A DNA stretch of 42,801 nt from Pseudomonas kitaguniensis (GCF_009296165.1 NZ_VUAZ01000104.1:1-42801), one strand, 5' to 3'; numbered from the stretch's first letter, positions 10,211 through 23,302 are shown. Numbers and translations are program-made. The notes: generated from the sequence alone by a model not told the origin.

Positions 10211-11398
10211 TTAGCTGCCGGCCGGTGCGTCGGGCACGTGCGGTAACGCGGCGCCTTTTGGCCAGAGCATCCAGATTTGCCCTTGCTGCTTCATGCTGCC
10301 CGCCAACTCACCGGCGGCCTCACCGGTGCCCCAAAACAAGTCGGCACGCACTTCGCCGGTGATTGCACCGCCGGTGTCCTGTGCTGCTACCGGCCGGGCA
10401 ATCGGCGAGCCATCGGGTTTGGTGGTCGACAGCCACAGCAGGCTACCCAGCGGGATTACCTTGCGATCAACCGCCACGCTGTAGCCGGCAGTCAACGGCA
10501 CGTTCAGCGAACCGCGCGGGCCTTCATTGCTGTCGGGGCGGGCGCTGAAAAACACGTAGCTGGGGTTGCTCGCCAGCAACTCCGGGATGCGCTGCGGGTT
10601 CGCCTTGGCCCAGGCGCTGATGGCGCCCATGGTCACCTCGTCTTTTTTCAGCGCGCCTTGCTCCACCAGCCAGCGGCCAATAGGGCGGTAGGGGTAGCCG
10701 TTCTGGTCGGCGTAACCGACGCGCAGTTGGCGCCCATCCAACAGTTGAATGCGGCCAGAGCCCTGGATTTGCAGAAATTGCAGGTCCATCGGGTTGGTCA
10801 GCCAGGCAATCGGCTTGGCCGTGGAGCCTTGCCCGTTGAGAGTGCTGGCATCGTCATACGGCTTGAGCACGCGGCCTTCGAGCCGACCGCGCAGGCGCTT
10901 GCCCTTGAGTTCCGGGTAGATGCTTTCGAGGTTGACGATGATCAGGTCATCCGGCACGCCGTACACCGGCACATGCGCGGTGGCGGTTTCGGTCAGGCTG
11001 CCGGGATACACCGGTTCGTAGTAGCCGGTGATCAAGCCGTTGGGTGTGTTGTCGGCCGAGCGCAGGCCGAACACGTCAAGGCGTTCCTTGAGAAAACCGC
11101 GAACCGCCAGCGCATCTGCGGGCACGCTGGCCGCTGCGGCACAGGTGGCGCCCCATATCGGGTCGGCCTTGAGGCGTTGGCACGCGCTGCGCCAGGATTC
11201 AAACCCGGCCAGCAAATCGCTGTCCGAGACTGTCGGCAGCGCTTCCCACGGTGCGCTCACGTAAGTGGCGACGGCGTGCGGTTTGGCCGCTTCATCTTTT
11301 TTGCCGGCGTCTTTACCCGTATCGCAACCGGCCAGCAGCGCGAACAATGGTAGAGCCCACGCCAGGCGGCGGCTCCAGGTGTTAAAGGTGATATTCAT
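10211..11398 (-). CDS. mltA: Membrane-bound lytic murein transglycosylase A
   Basis: Outer-membrane lipoprotein (395 aa) that cleaves the glycan chain of peptidoglycan with formation of 1,6-anhydro-MurNAc (family GH102). The N-terminus has a signal peptide ending in the lipobox LLAGC (Cys about residue 22). Then come the MltA barrel region (GLITGYYEPVYPGSL; IQGSGRIQLLDG) and the C-terminal 3D domain with AAQDTGGAITG, where the Asp corresponds to the catalytic acid. The start is the ATG of MNITFNTWSRR, with AGGA about nine bases upstream. It is divergent from the cytochrome c' gene. Length and order are normal for the family. Confidence 0.95.
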   Translation of the reverse strand: MNITFNTWSRRLAWALPLFALLAGCDTGKDAGKKDEAAKPHAVATYVSAPWEALPTVSDSDLLAGFESWRSACQRLKADPIWGATCAAAASVPADALAVRGFLKERLDVFGLRSADNTPNGLITGYYEPVYPGSLTETATAHVPVYGVPDDLIIVNLESIYPELKGKRLRGRLEGRVLKPYDDASTLNGQGSTAKPIAWLTNPMDLQFLQIQGSGRIQLLDGRQLRVGYADQNGYPYRPIGRWLVEQGALKKDEVTMGAISAWAKANPQRIPELLASNPSYVFFSARPDSNEGPRGSLNVPLTAGYSVAVDRKVIPLGSLLWLSTTKPDGSPIARPVAAQDTGGAITGEVRADLFWGTGEAAGELAGSMKQQGQIWMLWPKGAALPHVPDAPAGS

Positions 11399-11526
11399 GC
11401 GCACAATTCCTGAAGCGATTGCCCGCGCCGTAGCGCTTCTCGGCAACCCTTATTATTAATAGGGCTATTGGCCTTTACGGGCGGGGCGAGGATACTGGCC
11501 GCCGTTTCCCGTGACCCTGAGCCACC

Positions 11527-11976
11527 ATGACTTTTAACAAATTGACGGTTGCATTGCTGGCCTGCCTGGCCTTGACCGCGTGCGGCGGTGTCGATCCGAA
11601 TTCGCCGCTGGGCCAGCGCAAAGCGATCTTCAAACAGATGCTCAAGACCAGCGAAGACTTGGGCGGCATGTTGCGTGGACGCATCCCGTTCGACGGCGCC
11701 CGGTTCGCCGATGGTGCGGTCAAGCTCAATGCATTGTCCTTTGAGCCGTGGCAGCATTTTCCGAATGTGCGTGAAGAAGATCACACCAGCGCCAAGGATA
11801 ACGTGTGGCAGCAACAAGCACGCTTCCAGGCGTTGGCCCGCAACCTTGAAGCCGCCACCGGTGAATTGGTGGTTGCAAGCCAGGTGCAGCCTTACGCGGC
11901 CGCCAACCTTGGCCCTGCGGTGCAGAAGGTCGAAGATGCCTGCACGGCGTGTCATAAACAGTTTCGAGACCATTGA
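11527..11976 (+). CDS. Cytochrome c' with lipoprotein signal
   Basis: A class II cytochrome c (149 aa). The C-terminus has the single haem-binding motif CTACH followed by KQFRDH, the usual ending of the cytochrome c' four-helix bundle, in which the last His binds the iron. The N-terminus (MTFNKLTVALLACLALTAC) has a lipobox (LTAC, Cys 19), so the mature protein is predicted to be lipid-anchored rather than freely periplasmic. Cytochromes c' bind NO and CO; the role here is not clear. The ATG lacks a strong ribosome site (GAG five bases upstream). It is divergent from mltA and its stop is 6 bp from the end of the convergent DUF1090 gene. Confidence 0.87.
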   Translation: MTFNKLTVALLACLALTACGGVDPNSPLGQRKAIFKQMLKTSEDLGGMLRGRIPFDGARFADGAVKLNALSFEPWQHFPNVREEDHTSAKDNVWQQQARFQALARNLEAATGELVVASQVQPYAAANLGPAVQKVEDACTACHKQFRDH

Positions 11977-11982
11977 CCGGTT

Positions 11983-12378
11983 TTACTGGTCGAGTTCTTC
12001 GACGGCGTCCTGCAGGTCTTTGCGCGCTTGGGCAAGCTTGTCCTTACGCTTGTTGATGCGGTCCGCGTCACCCTTTTTCATGGCTTTGTCGAGGTCTGCC
12101 TGACGGCGGCTGACCTCATGTTTGGCGTCGAGCACTTTGTTTTCACGCTCTTTGCGCAAGGACGCGTCGGTGCAGTTGGCGGTGACTTCGCTCAGGGCTT
12201 TTTCCAGGCCGGCTTGTTGTTCGCTGTTGTTGTGCGCCTTGGCTTGTTCGATCTGGGCGCTGATGGCTTGGCGTTTGGCGGCGCAACCGGTGAGTTCTGG
12301 CGCTGTTTCGGCGGCCAGCAGTGGCGTGGTGAGGAAGCTTGCGACGGTTAAAAAGGCAAGTGGGGCGAGGTATTTCAT
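11983..12378 (-). CDS. DUF1090 family periplasmic protein
   Basis: Small secreted protein (131 aa) of the DUF1090 type, related to enterobacterial YqjC. A signal peptide (about residues 1-22, cut after LLAA) is followed by TGCAAKRQAISAQIEQAKAHNN, and a second Cys in TANC can pair with the first. The rest is a charged helix likely to form a coiled coil (KERENKVLDAKHEVSRRQADL and on to the C-terminus). The start has TGGAG upstream. Function is not established for the family. It is convergent with the cytochrome c' gene. Confidence 0.88.
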   Translation of the reverse strand: MKYLAPLAFLTVASFLTTPLLAAETAPELTGCAAKRQAISAQIEQAKAHNNSEQQAGLEKALSEVTANCTDASLRKERENKVLDAKHEVSRRQADLDKAMKKGDADRINKRKDKLAQARKDLQDAVEELDQ

Positions 12379-12523
12379 GTGGGGCTCCAGGGTCGCAATC
12401 GGTGGGCAGGGTGAATTCTGCCGAGGTTCAATAATGGGCCGGGGCGTGCTTAAAACCCGTCGATTCCGGCCAAACGTAATGTTTCAGCCATGGCCTGTAC
12501 CTGCGGGTCGCGAAAAAAAGCGC

Positions 12524-14311
<1,788 letters not shown>

Positions 14312-14329
14312 TTACCAAGGCAATAAAAA

Positions 14330-14355
14330 GCCCCGCAGGGTAAACCCTGCGGGGC
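14330..14355 (-). terminator. Terminator of metK
   Basis: A perfect 12-bp stem, GCCCCGCAGGGT (14330-14341) with ACCCTGCGGGGC (14344-14355), followed on the minus strand by TTTTTATTG, 18 bp after the metK stop. Confidence 0.93.
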
Positions 14356-14373
14356 CTTGTGTGCCGCGAGTGC

Positions 14374-15564
<1,191 letters not shown>

Positions 15565-15583
15565 CTCGATGTTTTCCTGATAT

Positions 15584-16579
15584 TTACCGATGGTGAGTGT
15601 CGCCAGCCGGCCGCTGAAAATGGCGGACCTGAATCTGGAAACCATTACGTAAACCTACATAGAGGCTTTCCCCGGGAACGAGTCCCGCAGCGGTGGCCCA
15701 ACGGGCCAGATCGTCCTGTTCAAAACCCAACCAGAGATCACCGCAGGCCTCCTTGGCCCAACTCTGGTTGTGGCTGCATAAATCTGTGACCAGCAGGCTA
15801 CCGCCGGGTTGCAGCAAATTGGCCATCTGCTTGAGGGCGTCGGCGGGGGCGGCAAAATGGTGCAAGACCATGTTCAGCACCACGCAATCGGCCCGCAGGC
15901 TGGTGTCGTTCAAGGCGTCTGCGAGCTGCAGGCTGACATTGCCCAGCGCTTCGCGCTCGCACAACTGGCGCGCCAGTTCGAGCATCGCCGGGCTGTTGTC
16001 CAGCGCCGTGACCTGTTGAAAACGTCGCGCCAGTTCCGGCAAAAAGCCGCCGTCGCCGGGGCCGACTTCCAGTGCAGTCGCCCCTTCACTGAAGCTCAGC
16101 TTGTCCAACAGCGCCAGTACGCTCTCGCGGTATTGGGGCAGGCCAGCGATCAGGTCTTGTTGGGCGCGAAACTTCTCGGCCACGCGTGAGAAAAAGTCCT
16201 GGCTGGCCGCCGCGCGTTGCCCGTGAACCTGGCCGATGCGTGATTGCACGTCACCGGGCAGGCCCAGGTTGTCGACTTCTTCGAGCAAGGCCGCGTGCAA
16301 TTTGCCGCCAAGCAACTCGGTGTGGGGCAGGGCGCGGCGGTAAAAAATCGCATTGCCTTCGCGGCGCGTGGCCACCAGGTCTGCCTGTGACAACACCTTT
16401 AAGTGGTGGCTCATGCCCGACTGGCCGATGGCGAAGATCTGCGCCAGTTCGAGTACGCCGAACGAGTTGTTGGCCAGTGCGCGCAATACGTTCAGGCGCA
16501 ACGGATCACCAGCGGCCTTGCACAAGGCTGCAAGTTCATCGCCGTCGTCGGGACGCAGGGAGGGCACGGGTAAGTTCAT
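15584..16579 (-). CDS. ArsR-type repressor fused to SAM-binding methyltransferase fold (SahR-like)
   Basis: A 331-aa fusion. Residues about 12-95 form an ArsR winged helix ([16 protein letters not shown]; the recognition helix in [16 protein letters not shown]; the wing in [13 protein letters not shown]). It lacks the metal-binding Cys cluster of arsenic sensors. Residues about 130-325 form a class I methyltransferase fold with motif I EVGPGDGG (171-178). Proteins of this layout include SahR, a described repressor of SAM-cycle genes that senses S-adenosylhomocysteine. The gene precedes metK by 19 bp and is divergent from tktA, with a perfect palindrome between them. I infer that it regulates itself, metK and perhaps tktA in response to SAM or SAH. 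Whether it still methylates anything is unknown. The ATG has a poor ribosome site. Confidence 0.88.
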   Translation of the reverse strand: MNLPVPSLRPDDGDELAALCKAAGDPLRLNVLRALANNSFGVLELAQIFAIGQSGMSHHLKVLSQADLVATRREGNAIFYRRALPHTELLGGKLHAALLEEVDNLGLPGDVQSRIGQVHGQRAAASQDFFSRVAEKFRAQQDLIAGLPQYRESVLALLDKLSFSEGATALEVGPGDGGFLPELARRFQQVTALDNSPAMLELARQLCEREALGNVSLQLADALNDTSLRADCVVLNMVLHHFAAPADALKQMANLLQPGGSLLVTDLCSHNQSWAKEACGDLWLGFEQDDLARWATAAGLVPGESLYVGLRNGFQIQVRHFQRPAGDTHHR

Positions 16580-16619
16580 AAGGCCAGCAGTCTAGTGACG
16601 GCTGGAAATCCCTGCAAGG

Positions 16620-16645
16620 CCAATATCAAAAAGTTTTGATATTGG
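16620..16645. promoter_or_regulatory. Perfect palindrome, likely operator of the SahR-like regulator
   Basis: CCAATATCAAAA and TTTTGATATTGG, 12 bp each with a 2-bp centre, stand between the divergent regulator-metK unit and tktA, 41 bp from the regulator ATG. Size and symmetry fit an ArsR-family dimer site. The right arm contains TTGATA, which with TATAAG about 19 bp downstream could be the tktA promoter, so a bound repressor would cover its -35. Confidence 0.75.
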
Positions 16646-16840
16646 TCGATAATCGGCGGTTATAAGCAGCGGCTATAAGCTTTAGACGAAGCGGCGCACG
16701 GTTTCTGCAGGCGATTGCCGGGCTAACCACAGGAAAAACACCCACAAGTGACTATCTTTCATTGCCCGAAGGCGGTGGCTGAGGGAAAATGCGGGTCCTT
16801 TTTTCCGTTTCTTTTATTCACTATCCTCAGGAGAACAGCG

Positions 16841-18838
16841 ATGCCCAGCCGTCGTGAGCGTGCCAACGCCATTCGTGCCCTCAGCATGGATGCCGTGCAA
16901 AAAGCCAACAGCGGCCATCCCGGTGCCCCGATGGGCATGGCGGATATCGCCGAGGTACTTTGGCGTGACTACCTGAAACACAACCCAAGCAACCCGCTGT
17001 TCGCAGACCGTGACCGCTTCGTGCTGTCCAACGGCCACGGCTCGATGCTGATTTATTCGCTGCTGCACTTGACCGGCTACGACGTCACCATCGATGACCT
17101 TAAAAGCTTCCGCCAACTGCACAGCCGCACCCCGGGCCACCCGGAATTCGGCTACACCCCAGGCGTCGAGACCACCACCGGTCCCCTGGGCCAAGGCCTG
17201 GCCAACGCTGTTGGCTTCGCGCTGGCTGAAAAAGTTTTGGCGGCGCAGTTCAACCGCCCTGGCCACAACATTGTCGACCACCACACCTACGTGTTCCTGG
17301 GTGATGGCTGCATGATGGAAGGCATTTCCCACGAAGTTTCCTCGCTGGCTGGCACCTTGGGCCTGGGCAAACTGATTGCTTTCTACGATGACAACGGCAT
17401 CTCCATCGACGGCGAAGTCGAAGGCTGGTTCACCGACGACACCCCGAAGCGTTTCGAAGCCTACAACTGGCAGGTGATCCGCAACGTCGACGGCCACGAC
17501 CCGGAAGAAATCAAAACCGCCATCGAAACCGCGCGCAAGAGCGAGCAGCCGACGTTGATCTGCTGCAAGACCACCATCGGTTTCGGTTCGCCGAACAAGC
17601 AAGGTAAAGAAGACTGCCACGGTGCCCCACTGGGCGACGCGGAAATTGCCCTGACCCGCGCTGCGCTGAAGTGGAACCACGGCCCGTTCGAGATTCCGGC
17701 CGACATCTACGCCGAGTGGAATGCCAAGGAAAAAGGCCTGGCCGCCGAAGCCGAGTGGGACCAGCGTTTTGCTGCCTACTCCGCCGAATTCCCGGAACAG
17801 GCCAACGAGCTGGTGCGTCGCCTGGCCGGTGACCTGCCTGCCGACTTCTCGGAAAAAGCCTCGGCCTACATCGCCGAAGTCGCGGCCAAAGGCGAAACCA
17901 TCGCCAGCCGTAAAGCCAGCCAGAACGCGCTGAACGCCTATGGCCCGCTGCTGCCGGAAATTCTCGGCGGTTCGGCTGACCTGGCCGGTTCCAACCTGAC
18001 CTTGTGGAAAGGCTGCAAAGGCGTGTCGGCTGAAGACGCCAGCGGCAACTACATGTACTACGGCGTGCGCGAGTTCGGCATGAGCGCCATCATGAACGGC
18101 GTGTCGTTGCACGGCGGCCTGGTGCCTTACGGCGCGACCTTCCTGATGTTCATGGAATACGCGCGCAACGCCGTGCGTATGGCCGCGTTGATGAAGAAGC
18201 GTGTGATCCATGTGTACACGCACGACTCCATCGGCCTCGGCGAAGACGGCCCGACGCACCAGCCGGTCGAGCAACTGACCAGCCTGCGTACCACGCCGAA
18301 CCTGGATTGCTGGCGCCCAGCCGACGCGGTTGAATCCGCGGTGGCCTGGAAGCACGCCATCGAGCGCAAGGACGGCCCTTCGGCGCTGATCTTTTCGCGT
18401 CAGAACCTGCAACACCAAGTGCGTACCGACGCGCAAATCGCCGACATCAGCCGTGGCGGTTATGTGCTCAAGGACTGCGAGGGCGAGCCGGAGCTGATCC
18501 TGATCTCGACCGGTTCCGAAGTGGGCCTGACCGTTCAGGCGTACGACAAGCTGACCGAGCAAGGCCGCAAGGTGCGTGTGGTGTCGATCCCGTGCACCAG
18601 CGTGTTCGAAACGCAGGACGCCGGCTACAAGCAATCGGTGTTGCCACTGCAAGTCAGCGCGCGTATCGCCATCGAAGCGGCTCACGCCGACTACTGGTAC
18701 AAATACGTGGGCCTGGAAGGCCGCGTGATCGGCATGACCACCTACGGTGAGTCGGCGCCGGCGCCAGCGTTGTTCGAAGAGTTCGGCTTTACCCTGGAAA
18801 ACATTCTGGGTCAGGCTGAAGAACTGCTGGAAGACTAA
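16841..18838 (+). CDS. tktA: Transketolase
   Basis: Thiamine-diphosphate enzyme of the non-oxidative pentose phosphate pathway that moves two-carbon units between sugar phosphates. 665 aa, full length. Family marks: [19 protein letters not shown] near the start, [14 protein letters not shown], the ThDP/metal motif [12 protein letters not shown] with DDNGISIDG, the catalytic Glu in [15 protein letters not shown], and [18 protein letters not shown]. The ATG follows CAGGAGA by six bases; upstream in-frame codons lack a site. It heads a plus-strand run tktA, epd, pgk, fba that supplies and consumes triose and tetrose phosphates, though a REP pair separates it from epd. Confidence 0.97.
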   Translation: MPSRRERANAIRALSMDAVQKANSGHPGAPMGMADIAEVLWRDYLKHNPSNPLFADRDRFVLSNGHGSMLIYSLLHLTGYDVTIDDLKSFRQLHSRTPGHPEFGYTPGVETTTGPLGQGLANAVGFALAEKVLAAQFNRPGHNIVDHHTYVFLGDGCMMEGISHEVSSLAGTLGLGKLIAFYDDNGISIDGEVEGWFTDDTPKRFEAYNWQVIRNVDGHDPEEIKTAIETARKSEQPTLICCKTTIGFGSPNKQGKEDCHGAPLGDAEIALTRAALKWNHGPFEIPADIYAEWNAKEKGLAAEAEWDQRFAAYSAEFPEQANELVRRLAGDLPADFSEKASAYIAEVAAKGETIASRKASQNALNAYGPLLPEILGGSADLAGSNLTLWKGCKGVSAEDASGNYMYYGVREFGMSAIMNGVSLHGGLVPYGATFLMFMEYARNAVRMAALMKKRVIHVYTHDSIGLGEDGPTHQPVEQLTSLRTTPNLDCWRPADAVESAVAWKHAIERKDGPSALIFSRQNLQHQVRTDAQIADISRGGYVLKDCEGEPELILISTGSEVGLTVQAYDKLTEQGRKVRVVSIPCTSVFETQDAGYKQSVLPLQVSARIAIEAAHADYWYKYVGLEGRVIGMTTYGESAPAPALFEEFGFTLENILGQAEELLED

Positions 18839-18870
18839 GGCTGTAGATTGGGGTGGTTGTTCTGGCCTCA

Positions 18871-18956
18871 TCGCGAGCAAGCCCGCTCCCACATTGGTCG
18901 TTCACATAGTTTGAATTGTGAACCCATTCCAAATGTGGGAGCGGGCTTGCTCGCGA
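18871..18956. repeat. REP pair (AGCGGG type), back to back
   Basis: TCGCGAGCAAGCCCGCTCCC at the left and GTGGGAGCGGGCTTGCTCGC at the right, the reverse topology of the pair at 5083-5170. The spacer contains TTCACA / TGTGAA and TGTGAACCCATTCCAAATG, related to spacers of other back-to-back pairs here. It lies between tktA and epd. Confidence 0.9.
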
Positions 18957-19002
18957 TAGCGTCAGAACATTCAACACCGAACTAACATTGATCGAGAACC
19001 CC

Positions 19003-20058
19003 ATGCCCCAACCGCGTCCCTACAAAGTTGCACTCAACGGCTACGGCCGCATTGGTCGTTGCGTCTTGCGTGCGCTGTTCGAACGAGGGGCGGCGGCCGG
19101 GTTTGAAATTGTCGCGATCAACGATTTGGCCGACATGGCCAGCATCGAATACCTGACACGCTTTGACTCCACCCACGGCCGCTTCCCCGGCGAAGTGCGG
19201 GTAGAAGGCGATTGTCTGCATATCAACGGCGACTGCGTAAAAGTCTTGCGCAGTGCCACCCCCGAGGGCATCGACTGGGCGGCGCTGGGCGTCGACCTGG
19301 TGTTGGAATGCTCCGGTGCTTACCACACGCGTGCTGATGGCCAGCGTTTTCTCGACGCCGGCGCGCCGCGTGTGCTGTTTTCCCAGCCGATGGCCAGCGA
19401 GGCGGATGTCGACGCCACCATCGTCTACGGCATCAACCAGGATTGCCTGACCGGCAACGAGCTGCTGGTGTCCAACGCCTCGTGCACCACCAATTGCAGC
19501 GTGCCGCTGTTGCGCTTGCTGGATCAGGCGATTGGCCTGGATTACGTGTCGATCACCACGATTCACTCGGCGATGAACGACCAGCCGGTCATCGATGCTT
19601 ATCACCACGAAGACCTGCGCCGCACGCGCTCGGCGTTCCAGTCGGTGATTCCGGTGTCCACCGGCCTGGCCCGTGGCATCGAACGATTATTGCCGGAACT
19701 TGCCGGGCGTATACAGGCCAAAGCCGTACGGGTGCCGACGGTGAACGTGTCCTGCCTGGACATCACCATGCAAACCGTCAGCGACACCGATGCTACCGAG
19801 GTCAACCGGATCTTGCGCGACGCCGCCACCAGCGGCCCGCTCAAAGGCCTGCTGGCCTATACCGAGTTGGCGCACGCCAGTTGTGATTTCAACCATGACC
19901 CGCATTCGGCAATTGTCGATGCCAGCCAAACGCGAGTTTCCGGCCCAAGGCTTGTGAATATTCTGGCCTGGTTCGACAACGAATGGGGCTTTGCCAACCG
20001 CATGCTGGATGTTGCCGAACATTATCTGCACATCGCTTCTAAACAACCTCAACAGTAA
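19003..20058 (+). CDS. epd: Erythrose-4-phosphate dehydrogenase
   Basis: NAD-dependent oxidation of D-erythrose 4-phosphate to 4-phosphoerythronate, first step of DXP-dependent vitamin B6 synthesis; a GAPDH relative of 351 aa. The NAD site is [16 protein letters not shown] and the catalytic Cys is in [12 protein letters not shown]. The family segment [20 protein letters not shown] and [21 protein letters not shown] favour Epd over GapA, as does the position between tktA and pgk. I prefer the ATG of MPQPRPYK over a TTG 15 bases upstream. It is 17 bp upstream of pgk. Some GAPDH activity is possible. Confidence 0.93.
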   Translation: MPQPRPYKVALNGYGRIGRCVLRALFERGAAAGFEIVAINDLADMASIEYLTRFDSTHGRFPGEVRVEGDCLHINGDCVKVLRSATPEGIDWAALGVDLVLECSGAYHTRADGQRFLDAGAPRVLFSQPMASEADVDATIVYGINQDCLTGNELLVSNASCTTNCSVPLLRLLDQAIGLDYVSITTIHSAMNDQPVIDAYHHEDLRRTRSAFQSVIPVSTGLARGIERLLPELAGRIQAKAVRVPTVNVSCLDITMQTVSDTDATEVNRILRDAATSGPLKGLLAYTELAHASCDFNHDPHSAIVDASQTRVSGPRLVNILAWFDNEWGFANRMLDVAEHYLHIASKQPQQ

Positions 20059-20075
20059 TTCAGGAACTGCGACCC

Positions 20076-21239
20076 ATGACCGTGTTGAAGATGACCGACC
20101 TCGATCTGCAAGGTAAGCGCGTGCTGATTCGCGAAGACCTCAACGTCCCAGTCAAGGACGGTGTTGTCACCAGCGATGCGCGAATCCTGGCCTCGCTGCC
20201 GACCATCAAGCTGGCCCTGGAAAAAGGCGCGGCCGTGATGGTCTGCTCGCACCTGGGTCGCCCGACCGAAGGTGAGTTTTCCGCTGAAAACAGCCTCAAG
20301 CCTGTGGCCGCTTACCTGAGCAAAGCCTTGGGCCGTGACGTGCCACTGGTGGCAGATTACCTGGGTGGCGTCGACGTAAAAGCCGGCGACATCGTGCTGT
20401 TCGAAAACGTGCGCTTCAACAAGGGCGAGAAAAGCAACAGCGATGAGCTGGCCCAGCAATACGCGGCGCTGTGCGACGTGTTTGTGATGGACGCCTTCGG
20501 CACCGCGCACCGCGCTGAAGGCTCGACCCACGGCGTGGCCAAATTCGCCAAAGTGGCCGCGGCAGGCCCGTTGCTGGCCGCTGAACTGGACGCACTGGGC
20601 AAAGCGTTGGGCGCCCCGGCGCAGCCGATGGCCGCCATTGTTGCCGGCTCCAAAGTGTCGACCAAGCTGGACGTGCTCAACAGCCTCAGCCAAATCTGCA
20701 ACCAACTGATCGTCGGCGGCGGCATCGCCAACACCTTCCTGGCCGCCGCCGGCCACCCGGTGGGCAAGTCGCTGTACGAACCGGACCTGCTCGACACCGC
20801 CCGCGCCATTGCGGCAAAAGTCAGCGTGCCACTGCCGGTCGACGTGGTAGTTGCCAAGGAATTCGCCGAAAGCGCCGAAGCCACCGTCAAGCTCATCGCT
20901 GACGTGGCCGCTGACGACATGATCCTCGACATCGGCCCGCAAACCGCGGCCAACTTCGCTGAACTGCTGAAGTCGTCGAAGACCATTTTGTGGAACGGCC
21001 CGGTCGGCGTATTTGAATTCGACCAGTTCGGCAACGGCACCAAAGTGCTGGCCAAGGCCATCGCTGAAAGCTCGGCATTCTCCATCGCAGGCGGCGGCGA
21101 CACCCTGGCGGCCATCGATAAATATGGCGTTGCTGACCAGATCTCCTACATTTCTACCGGTGGCGGCGCGTTTCTTGAATTCGTCGAAGGCAAAGTACTG
21201 CCCGCCGTTGAAGTGCTGGAAACCCGAGCCAAGGGCTAA
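20076..21239 (+). CDS. pgk: Phosphoglycerate kinase
   Basis: Glycolytic and gluconeogenic enzyme interconverting 1,3-bisphosphoglycerate and 3-phosphoglycerate with ADP/ATP. 387 aa, two domains. Substrate-side motifs are [16 protein letters not shown] and [11 protein letters not shown]; nucleotide-side motifs are [17 protein letters not shown] and [14 protein letters not shown] with the C-terminal [14 protein letters not shown]. The ATG follows AGGAA. It forms an operon with epd (17 bp gap), and the next small lipoprotein gene starts 30 bp after it. Confidence 0.97.
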   Translation: MTVLKMTDLDLQGKRVLIREDLNVPVKDGVVTSDARILASLPTIKLALEKGAAVMVCSHLGRPTEGEFSAENSLKPVAAYLSKALGRDVPLVADYLGGVDVKAGDIVLFENVRFNKGEKSNSDELAQQYAALCDVFVMDAFGTAHRAEGSTHGVAKFAKVAAAGPLLAAELDALGKALGAPAQPMAAIVAGSKVSTKLDVLNSLSQICNQLIVGGGIANTFLAAAGHPVGKSLYEPDLLDTARAIAAKVSVPLPVDVVVAKEFAESAEATVKLIADVAADDMILDIGPQTAANFAELLKSSKTILWNGPVGVFEFDQFGNGTKVLAKAIAESSAFSIAGGGDTLAAIDKYGVADQISYISTGGGAFLEFVEGKVLPAVEVLETRAKG

Positions 21240-21268
21240 GGCGCATGATCCGGAAAAGGAGCATTCCC

Positions 21269-21499
21269 ATGATCAAGTCGTTGGCACTGGTCATCGCGGC
21301 GGGCCTGTTGGCCGGCTGCGGTAGCACGCCAAGCGCGGCGCCGTCACCGGCCGGCAAGCCTGCGCCAGCGCAGAGAAACAACTGCTACCAGGCTGACTGG
21401 CAAGCCGAAACCATGCCGGTGATCAACAAGCGCATCGGCAATGAACGGCTGGAGAAATACGACTCCGCGCCCAACGGTCAGGAACAGGGTTGCCCTTGA
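21269..21499 (+). CDS. Small lipoprotein of unknown function
   Basis: A 76-aa protein with a signal peptide and lipobox (ALVIAAGLLAGCGS, Cys about 16), a Pro/Ala-rich linker, and a short conserved-looking tail (NNCYQADWQAETMPVINKRIGNERLEKYD) ending in a second and third Cys. The ATG follows AAAGGA. It lies between pgk and an MliC-like gene, the arrangement usual for the pgk-fba region of pseudomonads. I know no function for it. Confidence 0.8.
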   Translation: MIKSLALVIAAGLLAGCGSTPSAAPSPAGKPAPAQRNNCYQADWQAETMPVINKRIGNERLEKYDSAPNGQEQGCP

Positions 21500-21560
21500 T
21501 GGGTCTGATCAACTAACCGACAGCAGTGGCGGCCCTTGGGCCGTCGTTCGAGGATTGGCA

Positions 21561-21893
21561 ATGAAAGGCGTTTTCGCCCTGGCAGCACTGGCCTTGTTGG
21601 CCGGTTGCAGCAGCATGAACCTGTTCAATAAGGCAGAGCCGCAAGGCACGTGGACCACCTGGACCTGTGACAGCAAGGCCGAAGTCAACTGGCGCTTTGC
21701 CAATGCGGCCCACAGCGAGGTGGATGTGCGCCTCGGCGGGGCTGACCCGGTGTATCGCCTTAAACAAGACGTTGCCGCCTCGGGCGTGCTGTACAGCAAC
21801 GACCAGTTGGCGTTTCACACCAAAGGTGAGGAAGGCCTGATTTACTGGGTCGCCACCGATGATTTGATTGGGCGCGGGTGTAAGGCTCAGTAA
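21561..21893 (+). CDS. MliC-type lysozyme-inhibitor lipoprotein
   Basis: Predicted outer-membrane lipoprotein (110 aa) with lipobox ALLAGCSS. The mature part (WTTWTCDSKAEVNWRFANAA, then DPVYRLKQDVAASGVLYSNDQLAFHTKGEEGLIYW and a final Cys in GRGCKAQ) has the small beta-barrel layout of MliC, an inhibitor of C-type lysozyme, including the two Cys that would form the bridge. The ATG of MKGVFAL has GAGGA about eight bases upstream; longer frames overlap the preceding lipoprotein gene and lack a signal peptide. Inhibitor activity is inferred from the family. Confidence 0.82.
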   Translation: MKGVFALAALALLAGCSSMNLFNKAEPQGTWTTWTCDSKAEVNWRFANAAHSEVDVRLGGADPVYRLKQDVAASGVLYSNDQLAFHTKGEEGLIYWVATDDLIGRGCKAQ

Positions 21894-21930
21894 TACCGAA
21901 CACGATCTCTGATGTCATTGAGATTTGAAG

Positions 21931-22019
21931 TGTGGGAGGGGCCTGCTCCCGATGGTTATCTATCAGTCCATGACGGTGGTGGCTGACCCACCGCCATCGG
22001 GAGCAAGCCCCCTCCCACA
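21931..22019. repeat. REP pair (AGGGG type), inward
   Basis: A left arm GTGGGAGGGGCCTGCTCCCG and a right arm CGGGAGCAAGCCCCCTCCCA flank a spacer containing GGTGGTGGCTGACCCACC. It sits between the lipoprotein gene and fba. Confidence 0.9.
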
Positions 22020-22178
22020 TTAAATCCGGTTCCAAAATTGGCATAAGCGTGAGCCGGACATAGAAAAAACGATTCAGCAGGCCAAGCCTTAACCCCTTGA
22101 TCTGCAATAACTTGAATAGCAGCCGCCGCTACGGCAGGCTTGCACGATTAACGACCCTCGATCGGGAGAGACAACACA

Positions 22179-23243
22179 ATGGCACTTATCAGCATGCGTC
22201 AAATGCTGGACCACGCAGCCGAGTTCGGCTACGGCGTCCCAGCCTTTAACGTCAACAACCTTGAGCAGATGCGCGCCATCATGGAAGCCGCTGACAAGAC
22301 CGACTCCCCCGTGATCGTCCAGGCTTCGGCCGGCGCGCGTAAATACGCCGGTGCCCCGTTCCTGCGTCACCTTATCCTCGCTGCCATCGAAGAATTCCCG
22401 CACATCCCGGTGTGCATGCACCAGGACCACGGCACCAGCCCTGACGTGTGCCAGCGCTCCATCCAGCTGGGCTTCAGCTCGGTGATGATGGACGGCTCGC
22501 TCGGCGAAGACGGCAAGACCCCAACCGACTACGAATACAACGTACGCGTGACCCAACAAACCGTGGCCATGGCTCACGCCTGCGGCGTTTCGGTTGAAGG
22601 CGAACTGGGCTGCCTGGGTTCGCTGGAAACTGGCATGGCCGGTGAAGAAGACGGCATCGGCGCCGAAGGCGTGCTCGATCACAGCCAAATGCTGACCGAC
22701 CCGGAAGAAGCCGCGGACTTCGTCAAGAAGACCCAGGTTGACGCCCTGGCTATCGCCATCGGCACCAGCCACGGCGCCTACAAGTTCACCAAGCCGCCGA
22801 CCGGCGACGTGCTGGCTATCGACCGCATCAAGGAAATCCACAAACGCATCCCTAACACCCACCTAGTGATGCACGGTTCTTCCTCGGTGCCACAAGAGTG
22901 GCTGGCGATCATCAACCAGTACGGCGGCGACATCAAAGAAACCTACGGCGTGCCGGTTGAAGAAATCGTTGAAGGCATCAAGTACGGCGTGCGCAAGGTC
23001 AACATCGACACCGACCTGCGTTTGGCGTCCACCGGCGCAATGCGTCGCCTGATGGCCACTAACCCAAGCGAATTCGACCCGCGTAAATTCTTCGGCGCCA
23101 CCGTCACCGCCATGCGCGACGTGTGTATCGCACGTTACGAAGCGTTTGGTACGGCGGGCAATGCGTCGAAGATCAAGCCGGTCTCGCTGGAAGCGATGTA
23201 CCAGCGTTACCTGAAAGGTGAGTTGAACGCCAAGGTGAACTAA
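22179..23243 (+). CDS. fba: Class II fructose-bisphosphate aldolase
   Basis: Zinc-dependent aldolase that splits fructose 1,6-bisphosphate or, in gluconeogenesis, condenses the triose phosphates. 354 aa. The zinc-binding HQDHG motif (in [12 protein letters not shown]), the [11 protein letters not shown] loop, [10 protein letters not shown] and [12 protein letters not shown] (phosphate and zinc ligands) and [18 protein letters not shown] are present, placing it with the long class II (type B) enzymes. The ATG follows GGGAGAG. The REP pair upstream separates it from the pgk group, so it may have its own promoter. A clear terminator follows. Confidence 0.96.
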   Translation: MALISMRQMLDHAAEFGYGVPAFNVNNLEQMRAIMEAADKTDSPVIVQASAGARKYAGAPFLRHLILAAIEEFPHIPVCMHQDHGTSPDVCQRSIQLGFSSVMMDGSLGEDGKTPTDYEYNVRVTQQTVAMAHACGVSVEGELGCLGSLETGMAGEEDGIGAEGVLDHSQMLTDPEEAADFVKKTQVDALAIAIGTSHGAYKFTKPPTGDVLAIDRIKEIHKRIPNTHLVMHGSSSVPQEWLAIINQYGGDIKETYGVPVEEIVEGIKYGVRKVNIDTDLRLASTGAMRRLMATNPSEFDPRKFFGATVTAMRDVCIARYEAFGTAGNASKIKPVSLEAMYQRYLKGELNAKVN

Positions 23244-23263
23244 GCCTTAGGTGTTCAAAAGAA

Positions 23264-23287
23264 GCCCGCAGCGATGCGGGCTTTTTT
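23264..23287 (+). terminator. Terminator of fba
   Basis: GCCCGCA (23264-23270), a GCGA loop and TGCGGGC (23275-23281), followed by six T. A perfect GNRA-looped intrinsic terminator just after fba, in the gap to the convergent small gene. Confidence 0.95.
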
Positions 23288-23302
23288 GTGGGTGAGATTT
23301 GA

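Noticed and set aside
16814..18892. 692-aa open frame opposite tktA
   Set aside because: Antisense shadow of a full-length transketolase with strong motifs; no ribosome site or family resemblance.
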